Of a stretch of 55,997 nucleotides of DNA, positions 24,049 to 34,007 are shown piece after piece. A program made the translations under genes and the position numbers. Every line of letters begins with the position of its first letter. Position 1 is the stretch's first letter. The DNA is taken from the NCBI RefSeq assembly GCF_001730305.1, contig NZ_MIJY01000009.1, forward strand, positions 1 to 55,997, given 5' to 3'. The DNA comes from Enterococcus termitis (GTDB lineage Bacteria > Bacillota > Bacilli > Lactobacillales > Enterococcaceae). The notes below the pieces were generated by a model. That model did not search any database. It saw only the letters and a program-made list of their open reading frames with translations, and was not told the DNA's origin.

Positions 24049-25416
24049 CTAAGCGTTAATTCCTGTCAATGTACCGTAGATTAAGAATAAATTCAAGGCA
24101 GTTAAAATGATTGCAATGATCCAAGCTAAAATTTTGACCCACATTGGATTGGCAAATTTTCCCATAATTTTTTTATCACTTGTATATAAAGTTAAAGGGA
24201 TGATAGATATTGGTAAAGCAATACTTAAAAAGACTTGTGTGTACAGCAAAAGATCTTCAACTGCTGACTCTCTACCACCATATAAGATCACACAAACGAT
24301 TACTGGTACGATTGCAATCAGCCGTGTCACAACTCGACGCATCCACAAAGGCATTTTCAAATGAATAAATCCTTCCATCACGATCTGTCCAGAAAGTGTA
24401 CCCGTAATCGTTGAGTTTTGCCCGGAAGCCAATAAAGCAATCGCAAATAAGATACTTAAAATCGGACTGGCGATATTCCCCACAATATCAGGATTTTTTA
24501 GTGCATCAAACAAATCCACAAATTTTCCTAAATCACTATTTGTTCCATAAAATAAAGCCCCACCCAAAATCAATAGCAAACAATTAACGATAAAAGCCAC
24601 CGTCAACTGTATATTCGAATCCCAGATGGTAAAACGAATTGCTTTGGCTTTTTCTTGGTCATCATTACGATCAAATTTTCTTGCTTGAGAAATTGATGAA
24701 TGCAAATACAAATTATGCGGCATTACAGTTGCACCAACAATACCTAAAGCTAAAAACAACATAGATTTGTCACTTGCAATCTTAGGGTCCGGAATGAATC
24801 CACGTAATACCTCACCGATCGCAGGATCAGCTAAAGCAACTTCATACGCAAAAACAAAAAAGATAACTGCAATCAAACAAGCAACGATTGCTTCGATTTT
24901 TCTAAAGCCAAGTTTTGTTAGTAACAATAATAAAAGTACATCAAAAGTGGTGATCAACACACCAATCAGTAATGGGAAGCCAAATAATAACTGCAAAGCA
25001 ACTGCTCCTCCGATTACTTCTGCAATATCTGTTGCCATAATTGCAAGTTCTGTGATGATCCACAAAACGATCCCAGTTTTTTTGCCAGTATGTTCCCTTG
25101 TTGCCTGCGCTAAATCTCTTCCAGTCACGATTCCCAGCTTAGCAGCCATACTTTGAAGCAGCATCGCAATCAAGCTTGATAATAAAATGACACTCAATAG
25201 CGCATACTTATATTCAGCACCACCAGCAATCGATGTGATCCAGTTTCCAGGATCCATGTAGCCGACAGCTACCAAAGCACCAGGACCACTATAGGCTAAC
25301 AAGGTACGGCCAAATCCAGCATTTTTCGGTACCTCGACTGTATTATTGATTTCTTCTAGGCTAGGACCATTGGCGTAATTTACTATTTTTTCAATTTCAG
25401 ATTGTTCTTTCTTCAT
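24049..25416 (-). CDS. mntH: Divalent metal (Mn2+) transporter, Nramp family
   Basis: Proton-coupled Mn2+/Fe2+ importer in the membrane. About 455 residues form 11 helices. The metal-site motifs are DPGNW in helix 1 and [10 protein letters not shown] in helix 6 (the Met-Pro-His-Asn variant with coordinating Asp, Asn and Met). The frame opens eight codons upstream, but ATG at 25416 has AGAAGGA at five bases. An MntR/EfaR-like box covers its promoter. It is monocistronic. Confidence 0.95.
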   Translation of the reverse strand: MKKEQSEIEKIVNYANGPSLEEINNTVEVPKNAGFGRTLLAYSGPGALVAVGYMDPGNWITSIAGGAEYKYALLSVILLSSLIAMLLQSMAAKLGIVTGRDLAQATREHTGKKTGIVLWIITELAIMATDIAEVIGGAVALQLLFGFPLLIGVLITTFDVLLLLLLTKLGFRKIEAIVACLIAVIFFVFAYEVALADPAIGEVLRGFIPDPKIASDKSMLFLALGIVGATVMPHNLYLHSSISQARKFDRNDDQEKAKAIRFTIWDSNIQLTVAFIVNCLLLILGGALFYGTNSDLGKFVDLFDALKNPDIVGNIASPILSILFAIALLASGQNSTITGTLSGQIVMEGFIHLKMPLWMRRVVTRLIAIVPVIVCVILYGGRESAVEDLLLYTQVFLSIALPISIIPLTLYTSDKKIMGKFANPMWVKILAWIIAIILTALNLFLIYGTLTGINA

Positions 25417-25452
25417 ACTTATCCTTCTTCCATCTATCATAAGGGGTGTTTT

Positions 25453-25476
25453 ATTATATTTTTAGGCGTACCATAA
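25453..25476 (-). promoter_or_regulatory. mntH promoter region with MntR/EfaR-like box
   Basis: TATAAT (25453-25458) on the minus strand is preceded by TTATGGTACGCCTAA (25462-25476). This is an imperfect palindrome of the form TTAGG-N-CCTAA recognised by DtxR-type manganese regulators in streptococci and enterococci. One half-site carries an extra base. Mn-dependent repression of mntH is the expected result. Confidence 0.6.
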
Positions 25477-25700
25477 TTCTTGATTTTATTATAATCCTCT
25501 CTTGCTTATATGTAAACATAATCGACGACTTATTTTATATTCGGACTTAAGTAGGATGTTTTTTCCATAACTTTAATTGTATAATCATTTTAGCAAGTCA
25601 ATTCTTACAACTTTGTTCGCAAGAATTGAGAAATAAGAATGGTAAATTAAGCAGAAGACTTTTATACTATAGATAGTTACTTTTTAAGGAGATGATAGAA

Positions 25701-26300
25701 TTGAGCATCGCACTTTCACGAAAAATTATTAACTGCATTTCGATCGTCGGAATTATTGCAACGATTGCTGTAACGATTTACTTTATGCGATTGGGTGTGT
25801 TTAAAGATGTTAATGCTTTGAGAGGATTAGTCGGTGACTCAGTGATCTTAGGTCCGATCATCTTTATGTTGATCCAGATCATTCAGGTCGTCATTCCCAT
25901 TATTCCAGGCGGCATTAGTTGTGCTGCGGGGGTTTTGATTTTTGGTCCTTTGGCTGGTTTCATCTATAATTACGTTGGTATTGCGATTGGTTCTGTAATC
26001 ATTTTTCTATTAGGTCGCCAATATGGTAAACCTTTCATTTTAAGCTTAGTCAGTGATAAAACTTACAATAAGTATATTGGTTGGCTGGACAATGAAAAAC
26101 GCTTTGAACGTCTTTTTGCTTTAGCAATCTTTCTACCTATCGCGCCCGATGATGCACTATGTTTAATGGCTGGACTTACTAAGATGTCCTTAAGAAAGTT
26201 TACCTTGATCATTATTTTAGCAAAACCTGTCTCTATTTTCTTATATAGTTTAGCCTTGATTTACGGCGGTACTTTTTTAAACGGTTTACTAGGTTTTTAG
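25701..26300 (+). CDS. TVP38/TMEM64-family membrane protein
   Basis: A 199-residue VTT-domain (DedA-superfamily) membrane protein with about five hydrophobic segments. The re-entrant loop motif FGPLAGFIYNYVGIAIGS and the conserved GRQYG after it are visible, and FLPIAPDDALCLMAG near 150 is the second characteristic loop. These proteins are linked to lipid or phosphate scrambling. AAGGAG abuts an in-frame ATG, so the TTG nine bases later is the likely start. A GDPD gene follows 91 bases on (43 bases to its open frame), probably in the same transcript. Confidence 0.87.
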   Translation: MSIALSRKIINCISIVGIIATIAVTIYFMRLGVFKDVNALRGLVGDSVILGPIIFMLIQIIQVVIPIIPGGISCAAGVLIFGPLAGFIYNYVGIAIGSVIIFLLGRQYGKPFILSLVSDKTYNKYIGWLDNEKRFERLFALAIFLPIAPDDALCLMAGLTKMSLRKFTLIIILAKPVSIFLYSLALIYGGTFLNGLLGF

Positions 26301-26391
26301 TCTCTAAAAATGTATAATAGTAACGATCAAGATAGGATGCAGATTGTGTTCTATCTTCTTTTATTTTAGTTTTGTAAGGATGGATGAAGCA

Positions 26392-28194
26392 GTGAAGTAT
26401 TTAAAAAATAGTTTTAAAAATTTGATTGATTTTTTTTCAGGAACGTCTGCGTATTTCCGCGATGTTTTATTGATGCATGGATTCATGTTGTTTATTTTAT
26501 TGCCTTTTTTGGCCAGTTCCACTCGCTTTATTTTAAGGCAAGGCAACATCGATTATTTATCCTATGATACAATACCCATTATTTTTGCAAAACACCCCGG
26601 CGTATTGATTGCTCTGCTACTCATTTTGATACTGACCGTTATAGCTGTTTTTTTTGAATTTACATTTTTACTTTTAAGTATCTTTTTTATTAAGAAAAAA
26701 GAGCCTATTTCGCTGCCCAATTTGTTGAAAGGAACAATACTTCAGCTAAAAAAAATTCGTTTTAGTACGATTTTGTTTTTCTTGTTTTATTTTTTCTTAG
26801 TCCTCCCACTTAGCGGACTTGGCTTTAATTCAGATTTATTGGCAAAGATCAAAATTCCAGCTTTCATTATGGACTTTATCTTCGCAAACCGAGTGACGAT
26901 TATCGCTCTTGTTCTACTAGGTTACTTACTCTTTTTCTATCTTTCTATTCGACTGATTTTTGCTTTACCAGAGATGATTTTACGAGATGTTCCTTTTCGT
27001 CAAGCGGTCAAAGAAAGCTGGCGTTCAACGAAACATCATTTCTTTCGGATTCTGGGGCAATTTGTGGTTATCGGTGGAAGTATTTTAGCCTTTTTTGTTC
27101 TGAGTTATACAGTGATTCTTAGCGCCCAAGCGATCATTGAAACAGCTTTTCCAGATTACGCGTTAGTAAGTGCTGTTGTTGCGATGACTCTATTGCAAAT
27201 TATTTTGCTATTGAACATCATTTTTACAACCGTCGGGATTTTCTATATCACGATCGATTATATGGACGATGAAGGATTTTTACCAGAGATACCACAGTGG
27301 TTTACTGTTCAAGAAAAATCGTCTAAAAAAGAATGGACAGCTCTGAAAGTCGGAGTCTTTACTTTTGTTGCTACAGTTTTTGGTATTGGGCTAGGCACCT
27401 ATAATACAAATTATCTAAGTCAAGCTTCATTGAAAGAACCCCTAACTCTTTCACATCGCGGTGTAGATGATGGGAATGGCGTACAGAATTCATTAAGTGC
27501 TCTCGAAAAAACGAGTGCTGAAAATCCAAGCTATGTCGAAATGGATGTTCAAGAAACAAAAGATAAGGAATTTGTCGTCTTTCATGATTTTAATTTAAAA
27601 AATTTAACAGGTGTCAATAAACGACCGAATGAATTAACCTTAGCAGAGCTTGAGAAATTGACCGTTAGCGAAAATGGGGCAAAAGCACCTATTTGTTCTT
27701 TTGATGATTACTTAGCAAAAGCGAAAGAATTGGATCAAAAACTATTAATCGAGATCAAGACAACCAAACAAGATAGCCCTGATTTAGTAGATCGTTTCAT
27801 CCAAAAATATCGAACAATTATATTGGATGAGAAGCATATCATTCAAACATTGACCTTTAATACGGCAACAGAATTGAAAGAAAAGGAACCAGATTTTTAC
27901 GTTGGCTATATTTTGCCGTTCAATATTGTCGGTCCGCCAATTTCAAATGTTGATTTCTTCACTATGGAATATACTACACTGAATAAACATTTTATCACTG
28001 CGGCCCACAATGACGGTAAAAAGGTCTATGCTTGGACGATCAATGATGAAGATACAATGACACGAATGATGTTTTATGGCGTTGACGGAATCATCACAGA
28101 CAAGCTCAAATTACTGAACAATACGATACGAACGGATGTGGATGAATTGACCTATTCAGACAAATTACTTCATTTTGTTATTGGTATTGGATAA
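26392..28194 (+). CDS. Membrane-anchored glycerophosphodiester phosphodiesterase
   Basis: Hydrolyses glycerophosphodiesters to glycerol-3-phosphate and an alcohol; homologues act on lipoteichoic acid or phospholipid breakdown products. About 600 residues. The N-terminal half is a six- to eight-helix GPDPase membrane domain. The C-terminal half is a GDPD TIM barrel with SHRGVDDGN...NSLSAL, VEMDVQETKDKEFVVFHD and WTINDE near the end. His in SHRG and FHD are catalytic. The frame opens at 26344, but AAGGA at 26376 fits a GTG at 26392; an ATG at 26380 is too close. Confidence 0.9.
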   Translation: MKYLKNSFKNLIDFFSGTSAYFRDVLLMHGFMLFILLPFLASSTRFILRQGNIDYLSYDTIPIIFAKHPGVLIALLLILILTVIAVFFEFTFLLLSIFFIKKKEPISLPNLLKGTILQLKKIRFSTILFFLFYFFLVLPLSGLGFNSDLLAKIKIPAFIMDFIFANRVTIIALVLLGYLLFFYLSIRLIFALPEMILRDVPFRQAVKESWRSTKHHFFRILGQFVVIGGSILAFFVLSYTVILSAQAIIETAFPDYALVSAVVAMTLLQIILLLNIIFTTVGIFYITIDYMDDEGFLPEIPQWFTVQEKSSKKEWTALKVGVFTFVATVFGIGLGTYNTNYLSQASLKEPLTLSHRGVDDGNGVQNSLSALEKTSAENPSYVEMDVQETKDKEFVVFHDFNLKNLTGVNKRPNELTLAELEKLTVSENGAKAPICSFDDYLAKAKELDQKLLIEIKTTKQDSPDLVDRFIQKYRTIILDEKHIIQTLTFNTATELKEKEPDFYVGYILPFNIVGPPISNVDFFTMEYTTLNKHFITAAHNDGKKVYAWTINDEDTMTRMMFYGVDGIITDKLKLLNNTIRTDVDELTYSDKLLHFVIGIG

Positions 28195-28237
28195 AAAAAG
28201 CATCGCTCTTCTTTTTTTGGAAGAGCGATGCTTTTTT
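28194..28237. terminator. Bidirectional terminator
   Basis: GCATCGCTCTTC (28200-28211) pairs with GAAGAGCGATGC (28220-28231), flanked by A6 and T6. It serves the GDPD gene and nth, which converge here. Confidence 0.95.
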
Positions 28238-28241
28238 CATT

Positions 28242-28889
28242 TTATTTTACACTCATACGAGATTTACCTTCTTGACACATATACAGAAGTGGACAAATAT
28301 CACACTTTGGATTTCTTGCCAGACAATGATAGCGTCCAAAGAAAATCATTGTATGATGGGTTTTCACCCATAATTCTTTCGGGATTTTTCTCATCAGTGT
28401 ATCTTCCACTTCGCGCACATTCGCATCTAATTTACAGATACGAAGGCGTTTAGACACTCGTTCCACATGGGTATCGACAGCAATCGCTGGCTCCCCAAAG
28501 GCATCTCCCATGACAACGTTCGCCGTCTTGCGTCCCACACCAGGCAGAGTAATCAATTCCTCCCGAGTTTCTGGAACCTTGCCGCCAAACTGTTCTAGTA
28601 GCTGTGCTGCACAAGCTTTGATATTTTTCGCCTTATTTCGATATAACCCGATTGTTTTGATTTTTTCTATGATTGCTTCGATTGGTGCTTGTGCTAACGC
28701 TTCTGGTGTCGGGTAGGCAGCAAACAATGCCGGGGTTGCTTTGTTTACTGAAACATCTGTTGCCTGAGCACTCAAAATAACTGCAATCAACAGTTGAAAG
28801 GGATTTTTATGTGTTAGTTCACATGCTGCTTCTGGAAACATGTCATACATGGTTTCAATTGCTTCCATCGTTTTTTCTTTGGAAAGCAT
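28242..28889 (-). CDS. nth: Endonuclease III
   Basis: Bifunctional DNA glycosylase/AP lyase removing oxidised pyrimidines. The 215-residue protein has the helix-hairpin-helix ITLPGVGRKTANVV with the catalytic Lys of the family. The catalytic Asp lies in AVDTHVERV. The 4Fe-4S ligands are visible as C-x6-C-x2-C-x5-C in CLARNPKCDICPLLYMC. AGGAGG precedes the ATG. Eleven bases separate it from dnaD upstream, the usual dnaD-nth pair. Confidence 0.97.
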   Translation of the reverse strand: MLSKEKTMEAIETMYDMFPEAACELTHKNPFQLLIAVILSAQATDVSVNKATPALFAAYPTPEALAQAPIEAIIEKIKTIGLYRNKAKNIKACAAQLLEQFGGKVPETREELITLPGVGRKTANVVMGDAFGEPAIAVDTHVERVSKRLRICKLDANVREVEDTLMRKIPKELWVKTHHTMIFFGRYHCLARNPKCDICPLLYMCQEGKSRMSVK

Positions 28890-28900
28890 GTATCTACCTC

Positions 28901-29617
28901 CTACTCATTATCTTCAGGATTAAGCCAATTATGAAGAGTCACTTTAGGAATCGGCTCGTTTGCAGGACTTTGGTGTTCAATTTCTTTTTGAATCAAGGCC
29001 TGTTTTCTACGTTTTTGATCTTCAGCAACTTGCTCTTTGGTTGTAATATTCTTTCGTTCCCATGCAAGCAAGATACGGTCAATGTATTTTAAACTGTAGG
29101 CTTGGTTTAAGACCGCTTCTCTTAATGCAAGCCGGATCAATTCTGGCTGATACTGATCAGTTTCTAACCATTGACCAATCATTTCCAACTCGATTGGTGA
29201 CAGTTGTCGCCCAAATTCTTTTTCAAAACCTTGATATAACGCTTTGATTGATTCTTGCGAGGATTGCTCCTCGTCTTTTTCTGCTTTTTTTTGCTGTAAA
29301 AGAGTGATTTTTTCAAAAATCGGCAGTAAATCATACGTATCCATCATTTGTCCTTGCTCATTTTGCTTCGTTTCAATAATCAAAAAACCGCGTGAAACAA
29401 GTTGGTTCAATAGTTTATAGATTACATCGATCGGCTTTCCCATCATCTCACTGATCGCTGCTAGATCAGGAAATAAATCGCCTTTTGCTTGTGATCGAAA
29501 CAGTTGCAGCCAAAAGAGAAACTCTTCATCAGTTAAACCGATTTTTTGATAATTTTCTATAACTAAATTGGAGACAGTCGTTTCACCGGCTTTTAAATAC
29601 TCATTGATTGATAACAT
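28901..29617 (-). CDS. dnaD: DNA replication initiation protein DnaD
   Basis: Primosome component that remodels DNA and loads helicase with DnaB and DnaI. The 238-residue protein has an N-terminal winged-helix oligomerisation domain (about 1-100), a C-terminal DnaD domain (about 130-205) with the YxxxI-like YSLKYIDRILLAWERKNI motif, and a disordered tail. Paired with nth. Confidence 0.94.
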   Translation of the reverse strand: MLSINEYLKAGETTVSNLVIENYQKIGLTDEEFLFWLQLFRSQAKGDLFPDLAAISEMMGKPIDVIYKLLNQLVSRGFLIIETKQNEQGQMMDTYDLLPIFEKITLLQQKKAEKDEEQSSQESIKALYQGFEKEFGRQLSPIELEMIGQWLETDQYQPELIRLALREAVLNQAYSLKYIDRILLAWERKNITTKEQVAEDQKRRKQALIQKEIEHQSPANEPIPKVTLHNWLNPEDNE

Positions 29618-29652
29618 AACTGCTCCCTGCTTTCTATTTTGTAAACAAATGC

Positions 29653-31152
29653 TTATTCATCAATTTTATATACATCGTAATAAACAGATTTCATATAATC
29701 GATCAGGTATTGCGGATTTAATTCTTCACCTGTTGCATCCATAATTAACTGATTTGGTTTTCTAGAAGCGCCATACTGATGAATGTGTTGTGTCAACCAG
29801 TTTTTAATCGGTGAATAATCAGCGCCTGCTAGAATTGTATCCATATCCAGCTCTTTACTCATAGCGTGACGCAATTGAGCAGCGTACATATAACCTAATG
29901 CATAAGAAGGAAAATACCCAAAGCTGCCGCCAGACCAATGTACATCCTGTACAATCCCTTCAAGATCATTTTCAGGTCGAATCCCTAAATATTCCTCATA
30001 TTTATCGTTCCAAATTTTCGGTAATTCATAAATCGAAACATTCTCATTAAAAATCATTTTCTCGATCTCATATCGAATAATGATATGCAGAGGATAGGTT
30101 AGACTATCTGCTTCAATACGGATCAAGCTAGCTTTCGTCTCTTTTAAAGAATCATAAAAAGTATCTACATCGATATCGTCAAAGGTACCTTCCGTACATT
30201 CTTTAAAGAAAGGAAATTGCTTTTGCCAAAATTGTTTGTTGCTTCCGATGATGATTTCATTGAACAGAGACTGTGATTCATGGATCCCCATCGAAGCACC
30301 TGTTGAAAGTGGCGTATAATCGTATTTAGGATCGATACTTTGCTCATAAATCCCATGTCCAGCTTCATGAATCACACCAAATGTAGCCATAGAGAAATTT
30401 GTTTCATCCCAGCGTGTCGTGATTCTAGCGTCATTGCGGTTTAAATCCAGCATGAAAGGATGCACAGTATCGTCTAAACGTCCGCGAGAAAAATCATAGC
30501 CTAGATCCTTTGCAACACCTGTAACAAACGTTCGTTGTTGCTCTTTGGTGACTGTTCTCGATAAAAAGTCTGTTCTTGGCGCAGTTCCCTTCTCAGCAAT
30601 GGTTGCTCGGATGTCCATAATACCATCCTTGACCTGAGCAAAAATCTTATCCAATTTTTCAACAGTCAATTCTGGTTCATATTGATTCAGCAGCACATCA
30701 TAGCTTGTGGCTTCATCTTTTTTCCAATAAGGAATAAATTCTTTGAGAAAATCAATGATTGTTTGAATCTCTGTTTTCATTTGATCAAACTCTTTTTCTT
30801 TTCTCGCTTTAAGCCATGCCGAGTGCGCATTGGTCAACGCCGTGGTGTATGCTTGCATTCGTTCAGGCGGAATACTGTGGTTCAACTCATATTCTTCTTT
30901 GATTTTGCTATAAACAGCTAAGCCGACTTCTGATAATTCTTCTAAATGTGTTTCAAAATAAGTCAACGCTTCTTGGATTTTTGGTCCTACGCTGCGCTCA
31001 AAAGACATGCCTGATAAATAGCCCACTGTTTCACCGCGAAACTCACTTCCAGCCTCTGGCATTCCTGTCTGACTATCCCATTCTAACAACCCTAATGCAG
31101 AGTTCAATAACTCGATTTCTTTTACTTCTTGTAGAAATTCTTGTTCTTTCAT
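29653..31152 (-). CDS. Carboxypeptidase Taq (M32 metallopeptidase)
   Basis: Zinc carboxypeptidase removing C-terminal residues from peptides in the cytoplasm. The 499-residue product has the HExxH site in HEAGHGIYEQ, the M32 HES/GQ-type motif in GIHESQSLFNE and IRxEAD in LIRIEADSLTYPLHI. Length is typical. AGGTG lies before the ATG. It stands between dnaD and the methyltransferase gene. Confidence 0.94.
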   Translation of the reverse strand: MKEQEFLQEVKEIELLNSALGLLEWDSQTGMPEAGSEFRGETVGYLSGMSFERSVGPKIQEALTYFETHLEELSEVGLAVYSKIKEEYELNHSIPPERMQAYTTALTNAHSAWLKARKEKEFDQMKTEIQTIIDFLKEFIPYWKKDEATSYDVLLNQYEPELTVEKLDKIFAQVKDGIMDIRATIAEKGTAPRTDFLSRTVTKEQQRTFVTGVAKDLGYDFSRGRLDDTVHPFMLDLNRNDARITTRWDETNFSMATFGVIHEAGHGIYEQSIDPKYDYTPLSTGASMGIHESQSLFNEIIIGSNKQFWQKQFPFFKECTEGTFDDIDVDTFYDSLKETKASLIRIEADSLTYPLHIIIRYEIEKMIFNENVSIYELPKIWNDKYEEYLGIRPENDLEGIVQDVHWSGGSFGYFPSYALGYMYAAQLRHAMSKELDMDTILAGADYSPIKNWLTQHIHQYGASRKPNQLIMDATGEELNPQYLIDYMKSVYYDVYKIDE

Positions 31153-31162
31153 ACTTGTTCAC

Positions 31163-32326
31163 CTACTCATCTCTTGGTTTTCTTGGCGGACGTTCTCCCC
31201 AATATTGGAATAAATCCGTTCGTAATGCACCGTTGTATAGCTTACGTTTTTTTGTTGCTTTTGCCCCGTAGTACTGCTCAAAAGTCAAATCACTAGTCAG
31301 AATGTACTTACTCCACGTTTTGAGTGGACGGAACACATCGCCCATTTCTTTATACAGTTTACGTACAGACTCTTCTTCACCTAAACGTTCACCATAAGGC
31401 GGATTCGCAACGATAACACCGTATTCTTTTTCGGTTGTAAAATCTTTTAACGCTAATTGCTTAAATGTGATGGAACCGCCTAATCCGATTTCTTCAGCAT
31501 TCGCTTTTGCGATTTCAATCATCTTACCATTAATATCAGAGCCGGTAATATCTAGTTCGATATCATAATCTGCTTTTTCATCTGCTTCTGTACGAACTTT
31601 TTCAAAAACTGCCGGATCAAACCAATTCCATGTTTCGCAAACAAATTCTCGATTAAAACCTGGAGCAATATTATGCCCCATCAAAGCTGCTTCAATACAA
31701 ATCGTTCCAGAACCGCAGACAGGATCATAAAAGGGACGATCTTTTCTCCAATTAGTCAACATAACCAAGGCTGCCGCCATATTTTCTTTTAAAGGTGCTC
31801 CACCTTTTTCCAAACGATAGCCGCGTTTAAATAGACTTGGTCCTGTTGTATCGATCGTCAAGGTCACATGATCTTTCAACAATGCTACTTCTAACTGGAA
31901 AAAGGCGCCTGATTCTGCTAAAGGCACTGATGCTGGTCGATGATATACTTCTCTTAATCGATTAACGATTGCCTTTTTGGTAATCGCCTGACAGTCAGGT
32001 GTGCTGTATAGCTTAGACTTGATTGATTTTCCAGCAACCGGAAACTCTGCATCCATCGGTAAATAATCTTCCCAAGGCAACGCCTTGACCTTTTCAAATA
32101 ATTCATCAAAGGTAAACGCATCAAATTCTCCTACAATGATCTTTACTCGATCCGCTGTACGTAACCATAAATTGGCAGTAGCAATCGTTTCCATCGTACC
32201 TTCAAACAGAGCTTTTCCATTTTCGACTTGGCAAGGAATACCAAGATCGCGCAGTTCTTTTCCTACTAATGCTTCTAAACCGCTCGCAGCTGTAGCTACA
32301 AGCTTAAATGTTTTTTCTTTTGTCAT
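31163..32326 (-). CDS. THUMP-domain rRNA methyltransferase (RlmL/YpsC-like)
   Basis: Probable 23S rRNA guanine-N2 methyltransferase. The 387-residue protein has an N-terminal ferredoxin-like and THUMP region (about 5-155) and a Rossmann methyltransferase domain with FYDPVCGSGTICIEA (SAM loop) and the catalytic NPPYGERL. The frame opens at 32413, but ATG at 32326 has AGAGGAGA at the right distance. It follows rnpB in the standard gpsB-rnpB-ypsC order. Single-domain members correspond to the N-terminal half of E. coli RlmL. Confidence 0.92.
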   Translation of the reverse strand: MTKEKTFKLVATAASGLEALVGKELRDLGIPCQVENGKALFEGTMETIATANLWLRTADRVKIIVGEFDAFTFDELFEKVKALPWEDYLPMDAEFPVAGKSIKSKLYSTPDCQAITKKAIVNRLREVYHRPASVPLAESGAFFQLEVALLKDHVTLTIDTTGPSLFKRGYRLEKGGAPLKENMAAALVMLTNWRKDRPFYDPVCGSGTICIEAALMGHNIAPGFNREFVCETWNWFDPAVFEKVRTEADEKADYDIELDITGSDINGKMIEIAKANAEEIGLGGSITFKQLALKDFTTEKEYGVIVANPPYGERLGEEESVRKLYKEMGDVFRPLKTWSKYILTSDLTFEQYYGAKATKKRKLYNGALRTDLFQYWGERPPRKPRDE

Positions 32327-32417
32327 TATATCTCCTCTTGAGGTTATCGTTAAAAACAGTGAGTCTATTGCTTTTTTCTCCTCGTTTGTCAGAATTTCTA
32401 CTCTTTCACTCATACTT

Positions 32418-32450
32418 TAAAAAAAGCCTTCACAACAAAGTTGGAAGGTC
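32418..32450 (-). terminator. Terminator of rnpB
   Basis: ACCTTCC and GAAGGC arms pair around the loop, followed by seven U on the minus strand. Confidence 0.75.
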
Positions 32451-32459
32451 ATCCTGATT

Positions 32460-32874
32460 ACATGTAATTTTCTGTAAGCCATGTTCTGTATCACTTATTT
32501 CTCAGGGAAAAACAAGTGATGGTCATCATCTATCTGCAGAAATAAATCTGCCTCTTCTACTCGTTCATTTCCTTTAGAAGAGCGCCCCTACCATTGTTTG
32601 GGTTGCTCGCTCGAGGGGTTTACCGCGTTCCACCAATTCCGTTTCCAAAATTGCTTCGTCACTGTGGCACTTTCAAGGGTACTTTGACATAGCCGTAGCC
32701 TTAGTCATTTTTCCTGCCGTTACTTTATATAGTGAAATCAGCTGATTTCACTGGATTAAGTACCTTAGCTTATGATTTCGCTAAGCACGAACACTACAGA
32801 CATCTCAGCCTGTGCGAGCATGGACTTTCCTCAGCTTGAAAAATCAAACCGCGATCACCCGAAAATTACACATG
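32460..32874 (-). ncRNA. rnpB: RNase P RNA, bacterial type B
   Basis: Catalytic RNA that matures tRNA 5' ends. The minus strand has the family signature GAGGAAAGUCCAUGCUCGC near the 5' end (CR-I) and ACAGAACAUGGCUUACAG near the 3' end (P4 strand). The terminal helix P1 pairs CAUGUGUAAUUUUC with GAAAAUUACAUG. About 415 nt. Ends are set by P1 and accurate to a few bases. It lies between gpsB and the methyltransferase gene, as in other Firmicutes. Open frames crossing it are not genes. Confidence 0.97.
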
Positions 32875-32890
32875 TATAAAAAACGGTCAA

Positions 32891-33310
32891 TTAAAATTGA
32901 CGTGTTTCTGAATTATCGATTTCACGATGGAAATTACTTTCGTATGAATTAGAATGATTCATTCCTGACATTGGATTTGATACAGGTGTATCATCTAATT
33001 TTTTTCCAAAGACTTCACGTTCTAAATTAGATAAACGTTTTAGAATATCAAAGTTTGTGACAGCTGCACTCTTAGGCACTTCTTGGCTGCTGCGAGAAGG
33101 CATTGCTTGTTGGACTTTAGATGCTTGGTCAAGTTTAGCTAATAGACGGTTGTTTTCTTCTTGCAGTGTCAAAATCTCTTTATTATAGGCTTCATAATCT
33201 TTGATTACGTTATCTAAAAATTCGTCAACTTCAACTGGATCGTACCCGCGCATTTTTGTTTTAAATTCTTTTTGTAAAATATCTTTTGGACTGTATACTA
33301 AATTTGCCAT
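32891..33310 (-). CDS. gpsB: Cell cycle protein GpsB
   Basis: DivIVA-like adaptor coordinating peptidoglycan synthases at the septum. The 139-residue protein has the membrane-binding start YSPKDILQKEFKTKMRGYDP, a coiled coil with VDEFLDNVIKDYEAYNKEI, a variable Ser/Gln-rich linker and the C-terminal trimer helix NFDILKRLSNLEREVFG. Neighbouring pbp1A is a known partner class. GAGG precedes the ATG. Confidence 0.96.
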   Translation of the reverse strand: MANLVYSPKDILQKEFKTKMRGYDPVEVDEFLDNVIKDYEAYNKEILTLQEENNRLLAKLDQASKVQQAMPSRSSQEVPKSAAVTNFDILKRLSNLEREVFGKKLDDTPVSNPMSGMNHSNSYESNFHREIDNSETRQF

Positions 33311-33403
33311 ATTTACACCTCATTATTTTCTTTGATTAGGATAAAAGTTCATAGTTCAACAGCATTATTGTATAGGAAAATCGTCAGAAAATCAAACAGA
33401 TTC

Positions 33404-33946
33404 TCATGAATCTAACGAGTTTTGTAAATCATCCATCGTAATTAGTCGGATTTCATAAGGATATTGTTCTGAAAATAGCGTCGCATCTTTTAAGAAATAC
33501 TCCGTTTTACCGGGATATTCCCGGTCATAGATAAGCAAGCTGGCGCCTGTGTGCTCTAGTAAAAAACGAGTATGCATTTTTAATTGTGCAGGTGATTGAT
33601 ACGGTTGATGGCTAACGGAATCTACAAAATCTGCCAACCGTTCGATTTTTTCTAAATTTCCTTGATTTTTTTCATTCCAATTACTGCCAAATTCTTTAAA
33701 TGGATAAATGATCCCTAATTTTAATTCGGGGTAATCGTTTTTCAATTCAGCAACGACTTCTGCTGCCCAAATCTCTGTTCCAAGGTTGCCTGCTACCAAC
33801 ACCCACTCTAAACCAGCCTCTAAAAACCCGATAATTTCTTTTTTTAATACATTTTTAATAACTGCTATTTTAGGGTCATTGTCTTGAAAAACCCCGATTT
33901 CAAAGCTTTTATATCCAGTAACATAAAGAGTTTTTACGTTTTCCAT
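33404..33946 (-). CDS. ypsA: YpsA-family protein (DUF1273)
   Basis: SLOG-like Rossmann protein of about 180 residues, usually found beside gpsB. B. subtilis and S. aureus YpsA influence cell division. Features seen are YVTGYKSFEIGVF at the N-terminus, the VLVAGNLGTEIWAAEV loop and KLGIIYPF. ATG at 33946 has AAGGA at six bases; an ATG two codons earlier touches the ribosome site. Divergent from recU. Confidence 0.92.
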   Translation of the reverse strand: MENVKTLYVTGYKSFEIGVFQDNDPKIAVIKNVLKKEIIGFLEAGLEWVLVAGNLGTEIWAAEVVAELKNDYPELKLGIIYPFKEFGSNWNEKNQGNLEKIERLADFVDSVSHQPYQSPAQLKMHTRFLLEHTGASLLIYDREYPGKTEYFLKDATLFSEQYPYEIRLITMDDLQNSLDS

Positions 33947-34007
33947 AGACATTCCTTTTCTTTCATAAAGATTTTTTGTTATAATATTTGCTAGGAGTGT
34001 GATAGAA

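Noticed and set aside
32420-32890. Open frames within the 32.4-32.9 kb gap
   Set aside because: The region is RNase P RNA; conserved CR-I and P4 strands and the P1 helix account for it fully.
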